DNA of 64,000 bases from assembly GCA_020633075.1 (NCBI GenBank), contig JACKEI010000003.1, forward strand, positions 1 through 64,000. Reading direction: 5' to 3'. Below the pieces are notes generated by a model. That model was given only the letters and a program-made list of their open reading frames with translations, had not been told where the DNA came from and did not search any database. This document shows, piece by piece, positions 7,414-16,163 of this stretch (positions are counted from its first letter, which is position 1; every line of letters starts with the position of its first letter). A program made the position numbers and the translations under genes. This DNA comes from Sandaracinaceae bacterium. Lineage in GTDB: Bacteria; Myxococcota_A; Polyangia; Polyangiales; Houyiibacteriaceae.

Positions 7414-9066
7414 ATGACCAACGGAGCGACAGCGCTACTCGAGACCCTGCGTAACGCCGGGGTGGACACCTGCTTCATCAACCCGGGCACCTCCGAGATG
7501 CACTTCGTCTCGGCGCTCGACGACAGCGACATGCGCTGCGTGCTGGCTCTCTTCGAGGGTGTCGCCACCGGGGCCGCCGACGGCTACGCGCGCATGGCCC
7601 AGAAGCCAGCGGCGACCTTGCTGCACCTGGGCTGCGGTCTGGGCAACGGAGTCGCAAACCTCCACAACGCCCGCAAGGCGCGGGTGCCCATGGTCAACAT
7701 CGTGGGCGACCACGCCACCTATCACACCAAGTTCGACGCCCAGCTGCAGTCCGACATCGAGACCGTCGCGCGCAACGTGTCCACCTGGGTGCGCACGACC
7801 AAGAGCGTCCACAACCTGGCGAAGGACACGGCCGAGGCCGTGGCGGTGGCCATCGGACCCCAGGAGCAGATTGCGACCCTCATCCTGCCCGCGGACGTGT
7901 CGTGGGGTGAAGGGGCCGTGCCGGTCAGCCCTCAGCCGCGGACGGCGCCCCCGCAGGCCGACAGTAACGTCGTGGAGGAGATCGCGCGGGTCCTGCGCAG
8001 CGGCGAGAAGACCGCCATCCTGCTGGGTCGGCGCGTCCTGCTGGAGCAGGGCCTGGTCGCGGCCGCGCGCATTGCCGAGAAGACCGGCGCCTCCGTGCTC
8101 TGCGAGGTCTTCCCCACGCGCCTCGAGCGGGGCGCCGGCCTGCCCGCAGTGGAGCGGCTCGCATACTTCGCGGAGCTCGCGTCCGTGCAGCTGGCTGGCT
8201 ACAAGCACCTGGTGCTGATCGACGCGAAGGCCCCCGTGTCGTTCTTCGCGTACCCCGGCAAGAAGAGCTACCTGGTGCCGGACGGGTGCAGCGTGCACAC
8301 GCTGGTCACGCCGGAGCAGGACGCCATCGGCAGCATCGAGCAGCTGGTGCGCGCCGTGGGCGCCGACCGGGTGAAGCCCAAGCTGCAGGCTTCGTCGCGC
8401 CCCGAGCTGCCGACCGGCAAGCTGACCGGCCCCAAGGTGTGCCAGGCGGTGGGCGCGCTGCTGCCCGCCAACGCCATCATCTCGGACGAGGCGCAGACCT
8501 CCGGCGTGAAGCTCGGCGCGTTCACGGCCGGCGCGCCGCGCCACGACGTGCTCACGCTGACGGGCGGCGCCATCGGCCAGGGGCTCCCCGTGGCGCTGGG
8601 CGCTGCGGTCGCCGAGCCCAACCGCCCCGTGCTCGCCCTGGTGGGCGATGGGTCGGCCATGTACACGGTGCAGGCGCTGTGGACCATCGTGCGCGAGCAG
8701 CTGAACGTGACCACGGTCATCCTCAACAACCGCGCCTACTCCATCCTGAACATCGAGCTCGAGCGCGTGGGCGCGGAGGAGCCCGGGCCCAAGGCGCGCG
8801 CGCAGTTCGACCTGAACACGCCGCCGCTCGACTTCGTGAAGCTGGCGGACGGCATGGGCATGAGCGCGCGGCGCGCGTCCACCGCAGAGGAGTTCAACGC
8901 AGCGCTGGAGCAGGCCTTCAGCACGCCGGGTCCGCACCTGATCGACGCCATCGTGCCGAGCGAGTTCGACGGCCTGAAGCTGCGCGCGCTGCCCATGGGG
9001 CTCGAGGTGCTGCAGCGCATGCCCTCACCGCTGGCCAAGTCCATCAAGAAGAAGCTGGGTCTGTAG
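7414..9066 (+). CDS. Thiamine-diphosphate enzyme, acetolactate-synthase-like (IlvX type)
   Basis: The 550-residue ThDP-dependent enzyme has the usual PYR-middle-PP order. The PYR domain has FINPGTSEMH and FEGVATGAADGYARM with E48 as the cofactor-activating Glu. The PP domain has GDGSAMYTVQAL (G411-D412-G413) followed about 27 residues later by NNRAYS, the ThDP/Mg motif. It resembles the IlvX/benzoylformate-decarboxylase-like branch rather than biosynthetic AHAS, and no regulatory subunit gene is adjacent. A GAGG ribosome site precedes the ATG. The substrate (a 2-oxo acid decarboxylated or ligated) cannot be told from sequence. The DUF3124 gene starts 1 bp after the stop. Confidence 0.85.
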   Translation: MTNGATALLETLRNAGVDTCFINPGTSEMHFVSALDDSDMRCVLALFEGVATGAADGYARMAQKPAATLLHLGCGLGNGVANLHNARKARVPMVNIVGDHATYHTKFDAQLQSDIETVARNVSTWVRTTKSVHNLAKDTAEAVAVAIGPQEQIATLILPADVSWGEGAVPVSPQPRTAPPQADSNVVEEIARVLRSGEKTAILLGRRVLLEQGLVAAARIAEKTGASVLCEVFPTRLERGAGLPAVERLAYFAELASVQLAGYKHLVLIDAKAPVSFFAYPGKKSYLVPDGCSVHTLVTPEQDAIGSIEQLVRAVGADRVKPKLQASSRPELPTGKLTGPKVCQAVGALLPANAIISDEAQTSGVKLGAFTAGAPRHDVLTLTGGAIGQGLPVALGAAVAEPNRPVLALVGDGSAMYTVQALWTIVREQLNVTTVILNNRAYSILNIELERVGAEEPGPKARAQFDLNTPPLDFVKLADGMGMSARRASTAEEFNAALEQAFSTPGPHLIDAIVPSEFDGLKLRALPMGLEVLQRMPSPLAKSIKKKLGL

Positions 9067-9067
9067 C

Positions 9068-9643
9068 GTGCGCGGCGTGATCCTCCCGGTCGCGCTCGCG
9101 CTCTTCACGACCGCGTGCGGCGACCCCCCCTCGGCCACCCGCGCAGCGCCCGCGCCGCAGCCCGACACACCCGTCACCGACCCCCCCGCCGAGGCCGCAC
9201 CCGCCGGGGCGCCCAGGCTGCGGACGGTCTACGTGCCCGCCTACTCGGTGCTCCCACGCGGCGCGAACGTGGAGCGAGGCGCGCTGCTCTCCGTCTTGCT
9301 GAGCGTCCGCAACATGGACTCCACGGCCACGGTCACGCTCACGCACGTGGACTACTTCGACACCTCGGGGCATCGCGTGCGCCGCTACTTGGACGCGCCC
9401 CGCGCCCTGCGGCCACTGGAGACGGCCGAGTTCTCGGTCGCGACCAACGACGAGACCGGCGGCTCCGGGGCGAACTTCCTGGTGTACTGGGAGGGCCCGT
9501 CTGACGCGCACTCGCTGCTCACGGAGACCGTGATGGTGGGGCACCTGGGCAGCGGTCACGTCGCCTTCACGTCGCGAGGCGTGGAGCTGGACCGCCGCCC
9601 CGATCCCGCGAGCTTCACGGACGAGCCAGCCCCCGCGCCCTGA
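9068..9643 (+). CDS. DUF3124 lipoprotein
   Basis: The 191-residue protein uses a GTG start immediately after the ThDP-enzyme stop. It has a short signal peptide with lipobox FTTACG, a Pro/Ala-rich linker (about 20-55), then the DUF3124 core: VYVPAYSVLP, the conserved SVRNMDSTATVTLTHVDYFD, and GGSGANFLVYWEG near the C-terminus, ending with FTSRG. DUF3124 proteins are small envelope proteins of unknown function, often anchored. One-base spacing suggests co-transcription with the ThDP enzyme, but a functional link is not evident. Confidence 0.85.
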   Translation: MRGVILPVALALFTTACGDPPSATRAAPAPQPDTPVTDPPAEAAPAGAPRLRTVYVPAYSVLPRGANVERGALLSVLLSVRNMDSTATVTLTHVDYFDTSGHRVRRYLDAPRALRPLETAEFSVATNDETGGSGANFLVYWEGPSDAHSLLTETVMVGHLGSGHVAFTSRGVELDRRPDPASFTDEPAPAP

Positions 9644-9699
9644 CATGCCGTCACATGGCGCCCTCGTGCACCAGCAGGAGCCTCGGGTTCTGCGGGTGC

Positions 9700-10992
9700 T
9701 CAAGCCGCTGGGAACATGGTCTCCAGCTTGGCGCGCAGCAGCTGGGCCACGCTGTGCACCGTGACGCCGTTCAGGCGCTGCTCGCCCTCGTGTAGCGGAT
9801 TGGTCATGCGCAGCACGATCTCGATGCCCTCCCCGCCGGCCTGACGTAGCACCGCCGCGCAGCGCAGGTTCAGCGAGTCGTCATCGGTGCACAAGAACGC
9901 GACGGTGAGCGGCTGCCCACACGCGGCGGCGGTCCAGGCCTCGGCGTCGTGGTGCTCGGACTGCGCAAAGGACCACCCCGCAGCGGACGCGTCACGCGCG
10001 GCGTTGGGCGCCCGGAACGTGCCGAAGCGGTCCACCACGACGATGCTGCGCGCGGGTGTGTCCCCGCCGCTCGAGTGACACGCTGGCGCAGCGAGCAGCG
10101 CACGGAAGACCGCACGCCCAAATCGACCGAAGCCCACGATGGCCACCGACGTCCCCGCCGCGTCGCAGCGCGCCAGCATCGCAGCGACGGAGGGCAGCCG
10201 CACCAAGTGCTCGGCGGCGGAGTCGAACTGACGGAAGGCCTCGATGCCCCGGTCGCCCACGCACTGCACCAGGAGTTCTTCGGAGAGGTCGTCGTCCACC
10301 ATGGGCACCAGCGCGCGGGTACCCGGCCTCTCGGGAGGCACGCTCTCACGAGCGACCACGGCGGCCTTGAGGTTCACCAGCGGGTCACCCGCCGTGAACC
10401 AGATGGCCTCGGCGCGCTCGGCGCCTGCAGCCCGCAGCACCGAGGCCGAGGTCATGTCGCCCACGATCACGGGCACGCGATGCCCCTCGATCACCATGGC
10501 GTCCATGTCCGCGACGTTGCGCTCCACGATCACGACGTCGCGCCCCGCGCGCACGGCGTACTCGGCCACGATGCGTCCGTGCGTGCCGAAGCCACACACC
10601 ACCACCGGCGCGTCCATCGCCGCAATGCGCGCGTTGGCGGACTGCACCACGCGCCAGAAGCGCAGCAGCACCTCGAAGACGGCGCCGAGGGCCAGCGCCG
10701 GGTCCGCGAAGAGCACGAACCACATGAGGGCGTTCTGGCGCGTGTCCGCGGAGCGCGGAAAGAAGCCGTCACCGTCCAGCGCGAAGAAGCGAAACGCGTA
10801 GTAGAGCGCCTCGGTGCGGGGCAACCCGCGCGGCGCGGCGGCGGACGGCACGTTGACCAGGGCATACACGGTGAGCGCGTACAGCGAGACCAGCGGGACG
10901 AGGCGCGCCCAGAAGCCGGGGCGACTCCCGAGGGCGAGCACGTGGAGCGCGCGGCGCTGCCAGAGGGGCCGGATGATGCGGGGGTCGGGCAT
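9700..10992 (-). CDS. Potassium-channel-like membrane protein with two RCK (TrkA-N) domains
   Basis: The 430-residue protein has N-terminal hydrophobic helices (about residues 28-50 and 88-115), where a pore loop would be expected but no TVGYG/TIGYG filter is seen. Two NAD-binding RCK domains follow: VVVCGFGTHGRIVAEYAVRA at about 128-147 and VAIVGFGRFGRAVFRALLAA later. This tandem-RCK layout is like BK/GsuK or myxobacterial ion-channel-like proteins. The missing selectivity filter makes a pure regulatory role, or a diverged channel, possible. It is convergent with the DUF3124 gene and divergent from the glycosidase gene. Confidence 0.75.
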   Translation of the reverse strand: MPDPRIIRPLWQRRALHVLALGSRPGFWARLVPLVSLYALTVYALVNVPSAAAPRGLPRTEALYYAFRFFALDGDGFFPRSADTRQNALMWFVLFADPALALGAVFEVLLRFWRVVQSANARIAAMDAPVVVCGFGTHGRIVAEYAVRAGRDVVIVERNVADMDAMVIEGHRVPVIVGDMTSASVLRAAGAERAEAIWFTAGDPLVNLKAAVVARESVPPERPGTRALVPMVDDDLSEELLVQCVGDRGIEAFRQFDSAAEHLVRLPSVAAMLARCDAAGTSVAIVGFGRFGRAVFRALLAAPACHSSGGDTPARSIVVVDRFGTFRAPNAARDASAAGWSFAQSEHHDAEAWTAAACGQPLTVAFLCTDDDSLNLRCAAVLRQAGGEGIEIVLRMTNPLHEGEQRLNGVTVHSVAQLLRAKLETMFPAA

Positions 10993-11074
10993 GCGGCGCG
11001 AACAGCACCACCGCCGCGCAGGCCCGTCAATGGCAACCTGCGCAAGCGCTGTGCGGCGGGGCTATCCTGCCGTG

Positions 11075-12253
11075 GTGCGTGCCCTTGCGCTGCTGCTCGT
11101 CGTCATGGTGCCGGTCATCGGCTGCGAGCCGACTGCGACCTCGAGTCCACACGCCGGGAGCGATGACCCGCCGCCGCCTGCGCAGGCGCCGCTCCCCGCT
11201 GCGCGCCCGCCCGCGAGCGCTTTGCACGTGGACCCGCGCGGCTGCGCCGTGGGCGTGCTTCCTGTCTCGCCGTCGGTACAGCGAGGCGTCTGCTTTGCGC
11301 ACAACTACCAGTCTGGGGGCGCGAGGGGCTATGGGTCGGAGGTCAGCCGAGCTTCGCTGGGCGAGCTGAGCGCGCTGGGGGTCACGTGGGTCAGCCTCAC
11401 CCCCTTCGGATTCATGGACGGCCCCGCGGCGACCGAAGTGCGCCACGTGGGGGCCATGCGGGCCGGCGAGACCGACGCCCGGATGCGCGCCGAGATCGCG
11501 GCCGCGCGTGACGCAGGTCTGTCCGTGTTGCTCAAGCCGCACCTGTGGATCCGCGGAGGGGTGTTCCTGGGTGACATCGACCCAGGGTCCGAGGCTGGCT
11601 GGCGCGCCTGGTTCCACAGCTACCAGGAGTGGATCGTCCGCTACGCGCGGCTGGCACAGGAGCTCGGTGTTCCCCTTCTCGCGGTGGGTGTGGAGTTCGG
11701 CTCCAGCAGCGGAAGCCGGGAGGCCGACTGGCGCGCGGTCATCGCGGCCGTGCGCGCCGTCTACGAGGGCGAGCTGGTGTACGCGGCCAACTGGGACGAG
11801 GTGGGCTCGGTGCCCTTCTGGGACGCCCTCGACTACGTGGGCGTGCAGTTCTATCCGCCGCTCGCCACGCGCCTGGACGAGTCGCCCGAGGCGGTGACGC
11901 GACGGGTCGCCACCCACCTCGACGCGCTGGGCGCGCTGAGCACCCGCGTGGACCGCCCCGTGCTGCTCACCGAGGTCGGCTACAAGTCCGTTCGCGGCAC
12001 CGCGCTGCGGCCCCACGAGTGGCCCGAGCACATGCAGCACACGCCGGAGCCCAGCGAAGCCGAGCAGGCCCTCTGCTACCGGCTGCTGCTGAACGCCGTG
12101 GCCGAGCGCCCGTTCATAAGGGGCGTGTACTGGTGGAAGTGGTTCAGCGACCCAGACGCGCAGGAGGAGGGGCCCAACGGCTTCAGTCCCCGCGGCAAGC
12201 TGGCCGAGGCGGTGCTGCGCGCCGCGTATTCCCCGCGCTGCGCGTCCCCTTGA
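11075..12253 (+). CDS. GH113-like glycoside hydrolase lipoprotein (TIM barrel)
   Basis: The protein has about 392 residues with a GTG start chosen to begin the signal peptide (lipobox VPVIGC); ATG 11030 in the same frame is an alternative. The catalytic domain starts at RGVCFAHNY and continues with WVSLTPFGFM, VLLKPHLWI, LAVGVEFGSSS and LTEVGYKS. E207 (end of strand 4) and E300 (end of strand 7) sit where the acid/base and nucleophile of clan GH-A enzymes lie, and the pattern best fits GH113, whose known members are beta-1,4-mannanases. A surface-anchored polysaccharide hydrolase is likely; the substrate is inferred only at family level. Confidence 0.83.
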   Translation: MRALALLLVVMVPVIGCEPTATSSPHAGSDDPPPPAQAPLPAARPPASALHVDPRGCAVGVLPVSPSVQRGVCFAHNYQSGGARGYGSEVSRASLGELSALGVTWVSLTPFGFMDGPAATEVRHVGAMRAGETDARMRAEIAAARDAGLSVLLKPHLWIRGGVFLGDIDPGSEAGWRAWFHSYQEWIVRYARLAQELGVPLLAVGVEFGSSSGSREADWRAVIAAVRAVYEGELVYAANWDEVGSVPFWDALDYVGVQFYPPLATRLDESPEAVTRRVATHLDALGALSTRVDRPVLLTEVGYKSVRGTALRPHEWPEHMQHTPEPSEAEQALCYRLLLNAVAERPFIRGVYWWKWFSDPDAQEEGPNGFSPRGKLAEAVLRAAYSPRCASP

Positions 12254-12307
12254 GCGCTCAGGCCCCCGAGAGAGACGCGCAACACGGCGCCGTCCAGCCG
12301 CGGCCTG

Positions 12308-14638
12308 CTACAGCCCCAGCTGCGTCTTCCAGTAGTCGGTCAGGAAGATGTCGCCCGGATCCATGCGCTTGCGCGCCGCCTGCCAGGCGTCCCACTTGGG
12401 GAAGCGGGCCGTGAGCGTACTGGGCGCCACCTGATCCGGCCGCGGCAAGAACTTGCCCCAGTGCAGCCGGTACTCGAGCCCCGCGAGGGCCTTCCAGAAG
12501 CGCGGGTAGAACTCGTCGCGCGGGTCTCCCGCGTTGTAGCCGAACCAGAAGACGTCCACGCGGAACACGTCCTTGTCGCCGTACGCAGGGTCCAGGTAGA
12601 AGGTCTGCCCGGCCTTGGTGGCGTACAGCTCGATGCTGAAGGGCCCGGTGGCCGCGTAGCAGCCCTCCGCCGTGCCGTCCGCGTCGAAGAGCTTGCGCAG
12701 CGCCGCGATGGCCCGCTGCACCTCGCCGCCCGCCTCCGTGAAGGGGATCCAGATCTCGGTGAAGTACGTGGGCATGAGCAGGTCGTCCATGCCGTTGTCC
12801 ATGGGCAGCCCGAGGTACCAGCTGTCCTGGAAGTGCTGCACGGCCGGCGCGCCGTCTTTGCCCAGCGCCACGAAGGGCGAGAGGATGGTGTCGATCAGGT
12901 GCGGCGCGGCCCAGCCCAGCAGCTTGGCGAGCGGCTTGAAGAGCTCGCTCGAGAGCGCGCCCGCCACCAGCGTGTCCAGCATGTGCGCCAGCACCTCCGC
13001 CACGCGCGTCCAGGCAGACCCCAGCGTGATGGCCGGGTGCCGGTCACCCAGCAGCTTCTCCGCGAGCGACGCGAGCCATGGGTGCTCCTCTTGCGGCACC
13101 ACGGGGAAGCTCGGGTCGGGGGGCGGCGCGCTGCGGATGGCCTCCACCAAGGCCTTGGCGGCGGCGCCGAAGTCGTGCCCGATCATCTGCAGGCGCTGCA
13201 GCTGGTCCGCGATGCGCGATGGGTCCTCGAGGTTGCCCAGCACCGTGTAGAGCAGCGACGCCGCCGTCTGTTTGATCACGGGCCAGCTCCCCACCTCCTC
13301 GTAGGGCTTGGGCACGAAGTCGGGCGTGGGCGCTGCGCGCTCGGCCTGCCAGACCACCAGGCGGTCGAACTTGCGCTGCGGCCACCACATGAGGCGCGAG
13401 TAGTCGGTCTGCTTCAGGAACGCAGCCAGCGAAGGCCGCGTGGCGTCGCCGGGACCGTAGAAGTCGAGCTGCTGCGACTTGCTCGCCAGCGTCACCGTCT
13501 CGGTGCCGACGATGTTGTAGCGCGGCACGGCGCGCACCGTGACCGAGATGACCACCCCCAGCAGACCGAGCCCCGCGCCCACGGCGGCGAAGGCCTCTGG
13601 GTCCGGGCCTTCCGCCGTGAGCACGCGCACCGTGCCCTCGCCGTCCACCACGCGCACGGCCACGACCGCGTCCAGAAAGGACCACTTGCAGGTGCCCCCG
13701 GCCGAGCCGGTGGACAGGAACCCGCCCAGCGTCTGGTGCGTGATGCCGCCCAGGTCCGGCAGCGCCAGCCCACGCTGATCCAGCTGGTAGTTCAGGCTGT
13801 GCTCCCAGTCCGTGGCGTGCGTGATGTTCGGGGTGCGCGGGTCGCGTGACGCCGTCGGCGAGAGGGGGTTGGCGATGGGGTGCCGCGGTGACTCGCCCAG
13901 CGGGCAACCCGCCTCCACCTCCACCAGCATGCAGCCCGGGTGCGCGGGGTCCTCACGGAAGCCCAGCACGCGGCTCAGTCGGTCCAGCACCATCAAGCGC
14001 TCGTTGGTGTCCGCTTCCGGGTCGAAGCCCTCCGGGATGATGGCCTCCCACACCGAGTGCCCGCTCCCCACGGTGCGCAGCTTGCCGTTCAGCGCCCGCG
14101 TCTTGCGCACCAACGCGATGACCTCGGCCTCGCTCTGCGGGTGGTAGCAGCCGTCCTTGCCGGGCATGGGGACCTGCACGCCGGGGTCTCGCTCGAGCGG
14201 CTTGCCGCCCCCGAGGAAGAGCGCCACCGCCCACTCGTAGGCCGTGTGCAGCGGCGGGTAGATCTGGCTGAGCCCGCCCACCGTGTCCCAGTAGTCGTAC
14301 TGGTAATAGACCTTGCCCTCGCGCGCGATGAACAGCGTGGCGGTCGGGGTGGGCATGGGGTTCCCGACCGCGATCTCGATCGTCATCGTGTAGAAGAGCG
14401 CGAAGGCGTTGTCGTCGCCGATGGCCTTGAAGTCGTGGAACGTGAACGCCTTGTACGTCTTGAACGCGGCTTCCCAGGAAGACTGGAACGCATGGATGCC
14501 GTCGCGCTCCTCGATCGGGCTGACGAACTGGATGTCCTCCGTGTAGAGCTCCGGCAGCTCCTTCAAGGCCGCTTCGTGGTCCGTGTTCAGCCGCTCGTAG
14601 AAGGCCTGCATTCGCTCGGGCAAGGTCGTCGCGCTCAT
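12308..14638 (-). CDS. SnoaL-like domain fused to FAD-linked (VAO/ALO-type) oxidase
   Basis: The protein has about 776 residues, with the start at 14638 supported by AGGAG 7 nt upstream. Residues 1-150 form an NTF2/SnoaL-like domain (ATLPERMQAFYERLN..., LYTEDIQFVSPIEER, FTFHDFKAIGDDNAF). After a linker comes a PCMH-type FAD domain with LRTVGSGHSVWEAII and the FAD loop GGFLSTGSAGG, and a C-terminal substrate region ending near LEYRLHWGKFLP, typical of aldonolactone-oxidase-like enzymes. The SnoaL + oxidase fusion is unusual. It could feed or shape a hydrophobic substrate, possibly with the nearby P450, but this is speculative. No bicovalent FAD motif was recognised. Confidence 0.82.
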   Translation of the reverse strand: MSATTLPERMQAFYERLNTDHEAALKELPELYTEDIQFVSPIEERDGIHAFQSSWEAAFKTYKAFTFHDFKAIGDDNAFALFYTMTIEIAVGNPMPTPTATLFIAREGKVYYQYDYWDTVGGLSQIYPPLHTAYEWAVALFLGGGKPLERDPGVQVPMPGKDGCYHPQSEAEVIALVRKTRALNGKLRTVGSGHSVWEAIIPEGFDPEADTNERLMVLDRLSRVLGFREDPAHPGCMLVEVEAGCPLGESPRHPIANPLSPTASRDPRTPNITHATDWEHSLNYQLDQRGLALPDLGGITHQTLGGFLSTGSAGGTCKWSFLDAVVAVRVVDGEGTVRVLTAEGPDPEAFAAVGAGLGLLGVVISVTVRAVPRYNIVGTETVTLASKSQQLDFYGPGDATRPSLAAFLKQTDYSRLMWWPQRKFDRLVVWQAERAAPTPDFVPKPYEEVGSWPVIKQTAASLLYTVLGNLEDPSRIADQLQRLQMIGHDFGAAAKALVEAIRSAPPPDPSFPVVPQEEHPWLASLAEKLLGDRHPAITLGSAWTRVAEVLAHMLDTLVAGALSSELFKPLAKLLGWAAPHLIDTILSPFVALGKDGAPAVQHFQDSWYLGLPMDNGMDDLLMPTYFTEIWIPFTEAGGEVQRAIAALRKLFDADGTAEGCYAATGPFSIELYATKAGQTFYLDPAYGDKDVFRVDVFWFGYNAGDPRDEFYPRFWKALAGLEYRLHWGKFLPRPDQVAPSTLTARFPKWDAWQAARKRMDPGDIFLTDYWKTQLGL

Positions 14639-14744
14639 CGGGGCTCCTGAATGGGAAAGTGGAGCGAGCACGCTACGCGATGCGGCAGGGCGCGAGAAGT
14701 TCGCCAACAGGCTCTGCACGCGACCGCGTTCGGTCTCGGAGAAA

Positions 14745-15326
14745 ATGCCTATTCCGGCGCTCGACGACGTCGACTATGTTGCCGCGATGGCTCTCGATCC
14801 ACCTGTCATCGTGTACGCCGACGAGGCCTGCATGGTCGCCACTTGGCGCTCCATGGTCTTCCCCGTGATGGGCTACCGCACCAGCACCGCCGTCGCCGCG
14901 ACGACGCAAGCGCGCGCGATCGAGACACACGGCCGCAGCGTGGGCCGTGGCAAGCTGCTGGAGGTGAGCATCGTGGACGCGCAGACGGGCATCCCGGACT
15001 CCGAGGTGCGCGCCGCGATGGACGCCATGGTGCCCGTGGTCGCACCCTACTATGCCGCCGTAGGGGCCATCTTCGAGGGTGACGGCTTTCGCTCCGCCAT
15101 GATCCGTGGGGTCATCGCCTCGTTCCAGCTGCTCAGCCGCTCCAAGTACCCTCAGCGGGTCTTCTCCAACGTCGCCGACTGCGGCAATTGGATAGCGCCT
15201 TACGCCTCGGACGTGGGAATGCGCCTGCGCGACGCAAACGAGATGATCGACGCCATCTCGGCGGTGCGCGCCGAGGCGGAAGCGCGCGGCATCCTGAGCA
15301 CCACCCGTCAGGCCGTCGCCGTCTAG
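14745..15326 (+). CDS. Conserved protein of unknown function
   Basis: The protein is 193 residues from ATG 14745 (GGAG 4 nt upstream), or 179 from ATG 14787, which begins MALDPPVIVYADEACMV and may be the true start. It is soluble, mixed alpha/beta, and reminiscent of STAS-like myxobacterial proteins: IVYADEACMVATWRSMVF, then a strand-helix pattern LEVSIVDAQTG and ALISV-like repeats, with an ending rich in Ala/Arg helices. No catalytic motif is evident. Its TAG stop codon lies inside the left end of a MITE-like element, so the original C-terminus may have been changed by the insertion. Confidence 0.65.
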   Translation: MPIPALDDVDYVAAMALDPPVIVYADEACMVATWRSMVFPVMGYRTSTAVAATTQARAIETHGRSVGRGKLLEVSIVDAQTGIPDSEVRAAMDAMVPVVAPYYAAVGAIFEGDGFRSAMIRGVIASFQLLSRSKYPQRVFSNVADCGNWIAPYASDVGMRLRDANEMIDAISAVRAEAEARGILSTTRQAVAV

Positions 15327-15487
15327 CAGTCCGTTGAAGAACTGGCCTTTCTATCGCGCCAGCAACCGGGGCTCAATTGGCGTTCGGTGAGGGAGCAGAA
15401 CCTAAATGGTTCTGCGACCGAGGCGGGCGACAAGTGGGCCCTGGGCTGCAAGCGAGAGGAAGGGAGGGTTCTTCAACGGGCTGCTAG
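15323..15487. mobile_element. 165-bp MITE-like element with 20-bp terminal inverted repeats
   Basis: The left end (15323-15342, CTAGCAGTCCGTTGAAGAAC) and the reverse complement of the right end (15468-15487) differ at one base. Inside are further inverted sequences, including GCAGAACC-TAAAT-GGTTCTGC. The element has no ORF and begins with the CTAG containing the stop of the upstream gene, suggesting insertion at that point. It looks like a non-autonomous IS derivative. The parent transposase is not in the window. Confidence 0.72.
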
Positions 15488-15568
15488 TCGCGCGTGCAGC
15501 GGGTGACCGGGTGTAGGGCCGTGGCGGCGCGCATCGGCAAGCCCTGCTGTCGAGGAGGCGCGCCGGGC

Positions 15569-16102
15569 TCAGGCTAGCGCCACCTCCAGCGCCCGCTCCA
15601 GGTTGGCCTCGAACACCTTCTGGGCCCGCGCGGGCAACCCGTCCGCCTGGCTCATGGCGATGGCGCCCAGGGTGAAGCTCATGAGCAGGTGATAGGCCTC
15701 TTGCGCCCGGCGCGCCGTCCGCCCTTCCGCCTGCAGCTGCGCCAAGAGCGCGTTCATGACCTCCAGCGACGAGCGGCCGCGTGTCTCGGGCTGTGAGATG
15801 AGCGGGATGATGCCGGGGTGGTCGTGCAGGCCTTGGTACATGGTGCGGAAGGTCTTGCGGGCGCGCTCCCTGAGCGTGCCCCCCTCCCCTGGGTGCACGT
15901 CGTATTGGTTCACCACGAAGTCCACCAGCTCCGCCACCAGGGCCGCCTTGTTCGGGAAGTGCCAGTAGACCGCCATGGGCGAGACCCCGAGCTCCGTTGC
16001 GAGCGCGCGCATGGTCAGGCGCTCCACGCCGTCGCGGTCGGCGAGGGCCAGCGCGCTCGCCAGCACCTGCTCGCGGTCCAGCGGGGGGCGTCGTGCAGCC
16101 AT
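15569..16102 (-). CDS. TetR-family transcriptional regulator
   Basis: The 177-residue regulator has an N-terminal TetR helix-turn-helix: LDREQVLASALALADRDG, then LTMRALATELGVSPMAVYWHF at about 28-48. The C-terminal helical ligand-binding domain resembles the TetR_C class with HPGIIPLI. It is divergent from the cytochrome P450 gene with only 61 bp between starts, the usual arrangement for a local repressor of the P450. The intergenic stretch is notably AT-rich (TTGTACTTAGTAAAG) and probably holds both promoters and the operator. Confidence 0.9.
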   Translation of the reverse strand: MAARRPPLDREQVLASALALADRDGVERLTMRALATELGVSPMAVYWHFPNKAALVAELVDFVVNQYDVHPGEGGTLRERARKTFRTMYQGLHDHPGIIPLISQPETRGRSSLEVMNALLAQLQAEGRTARRAQEAYHLLMSFTLGAIAMSQADGLPARAQKVFEANLERALEVALA

Positions 16103-16163
16103 GTCGTGAGTATGGATCGGCGGAGCACTTGTACTTAGTAAAGTTTGCTGTCAGACTCCGTGC

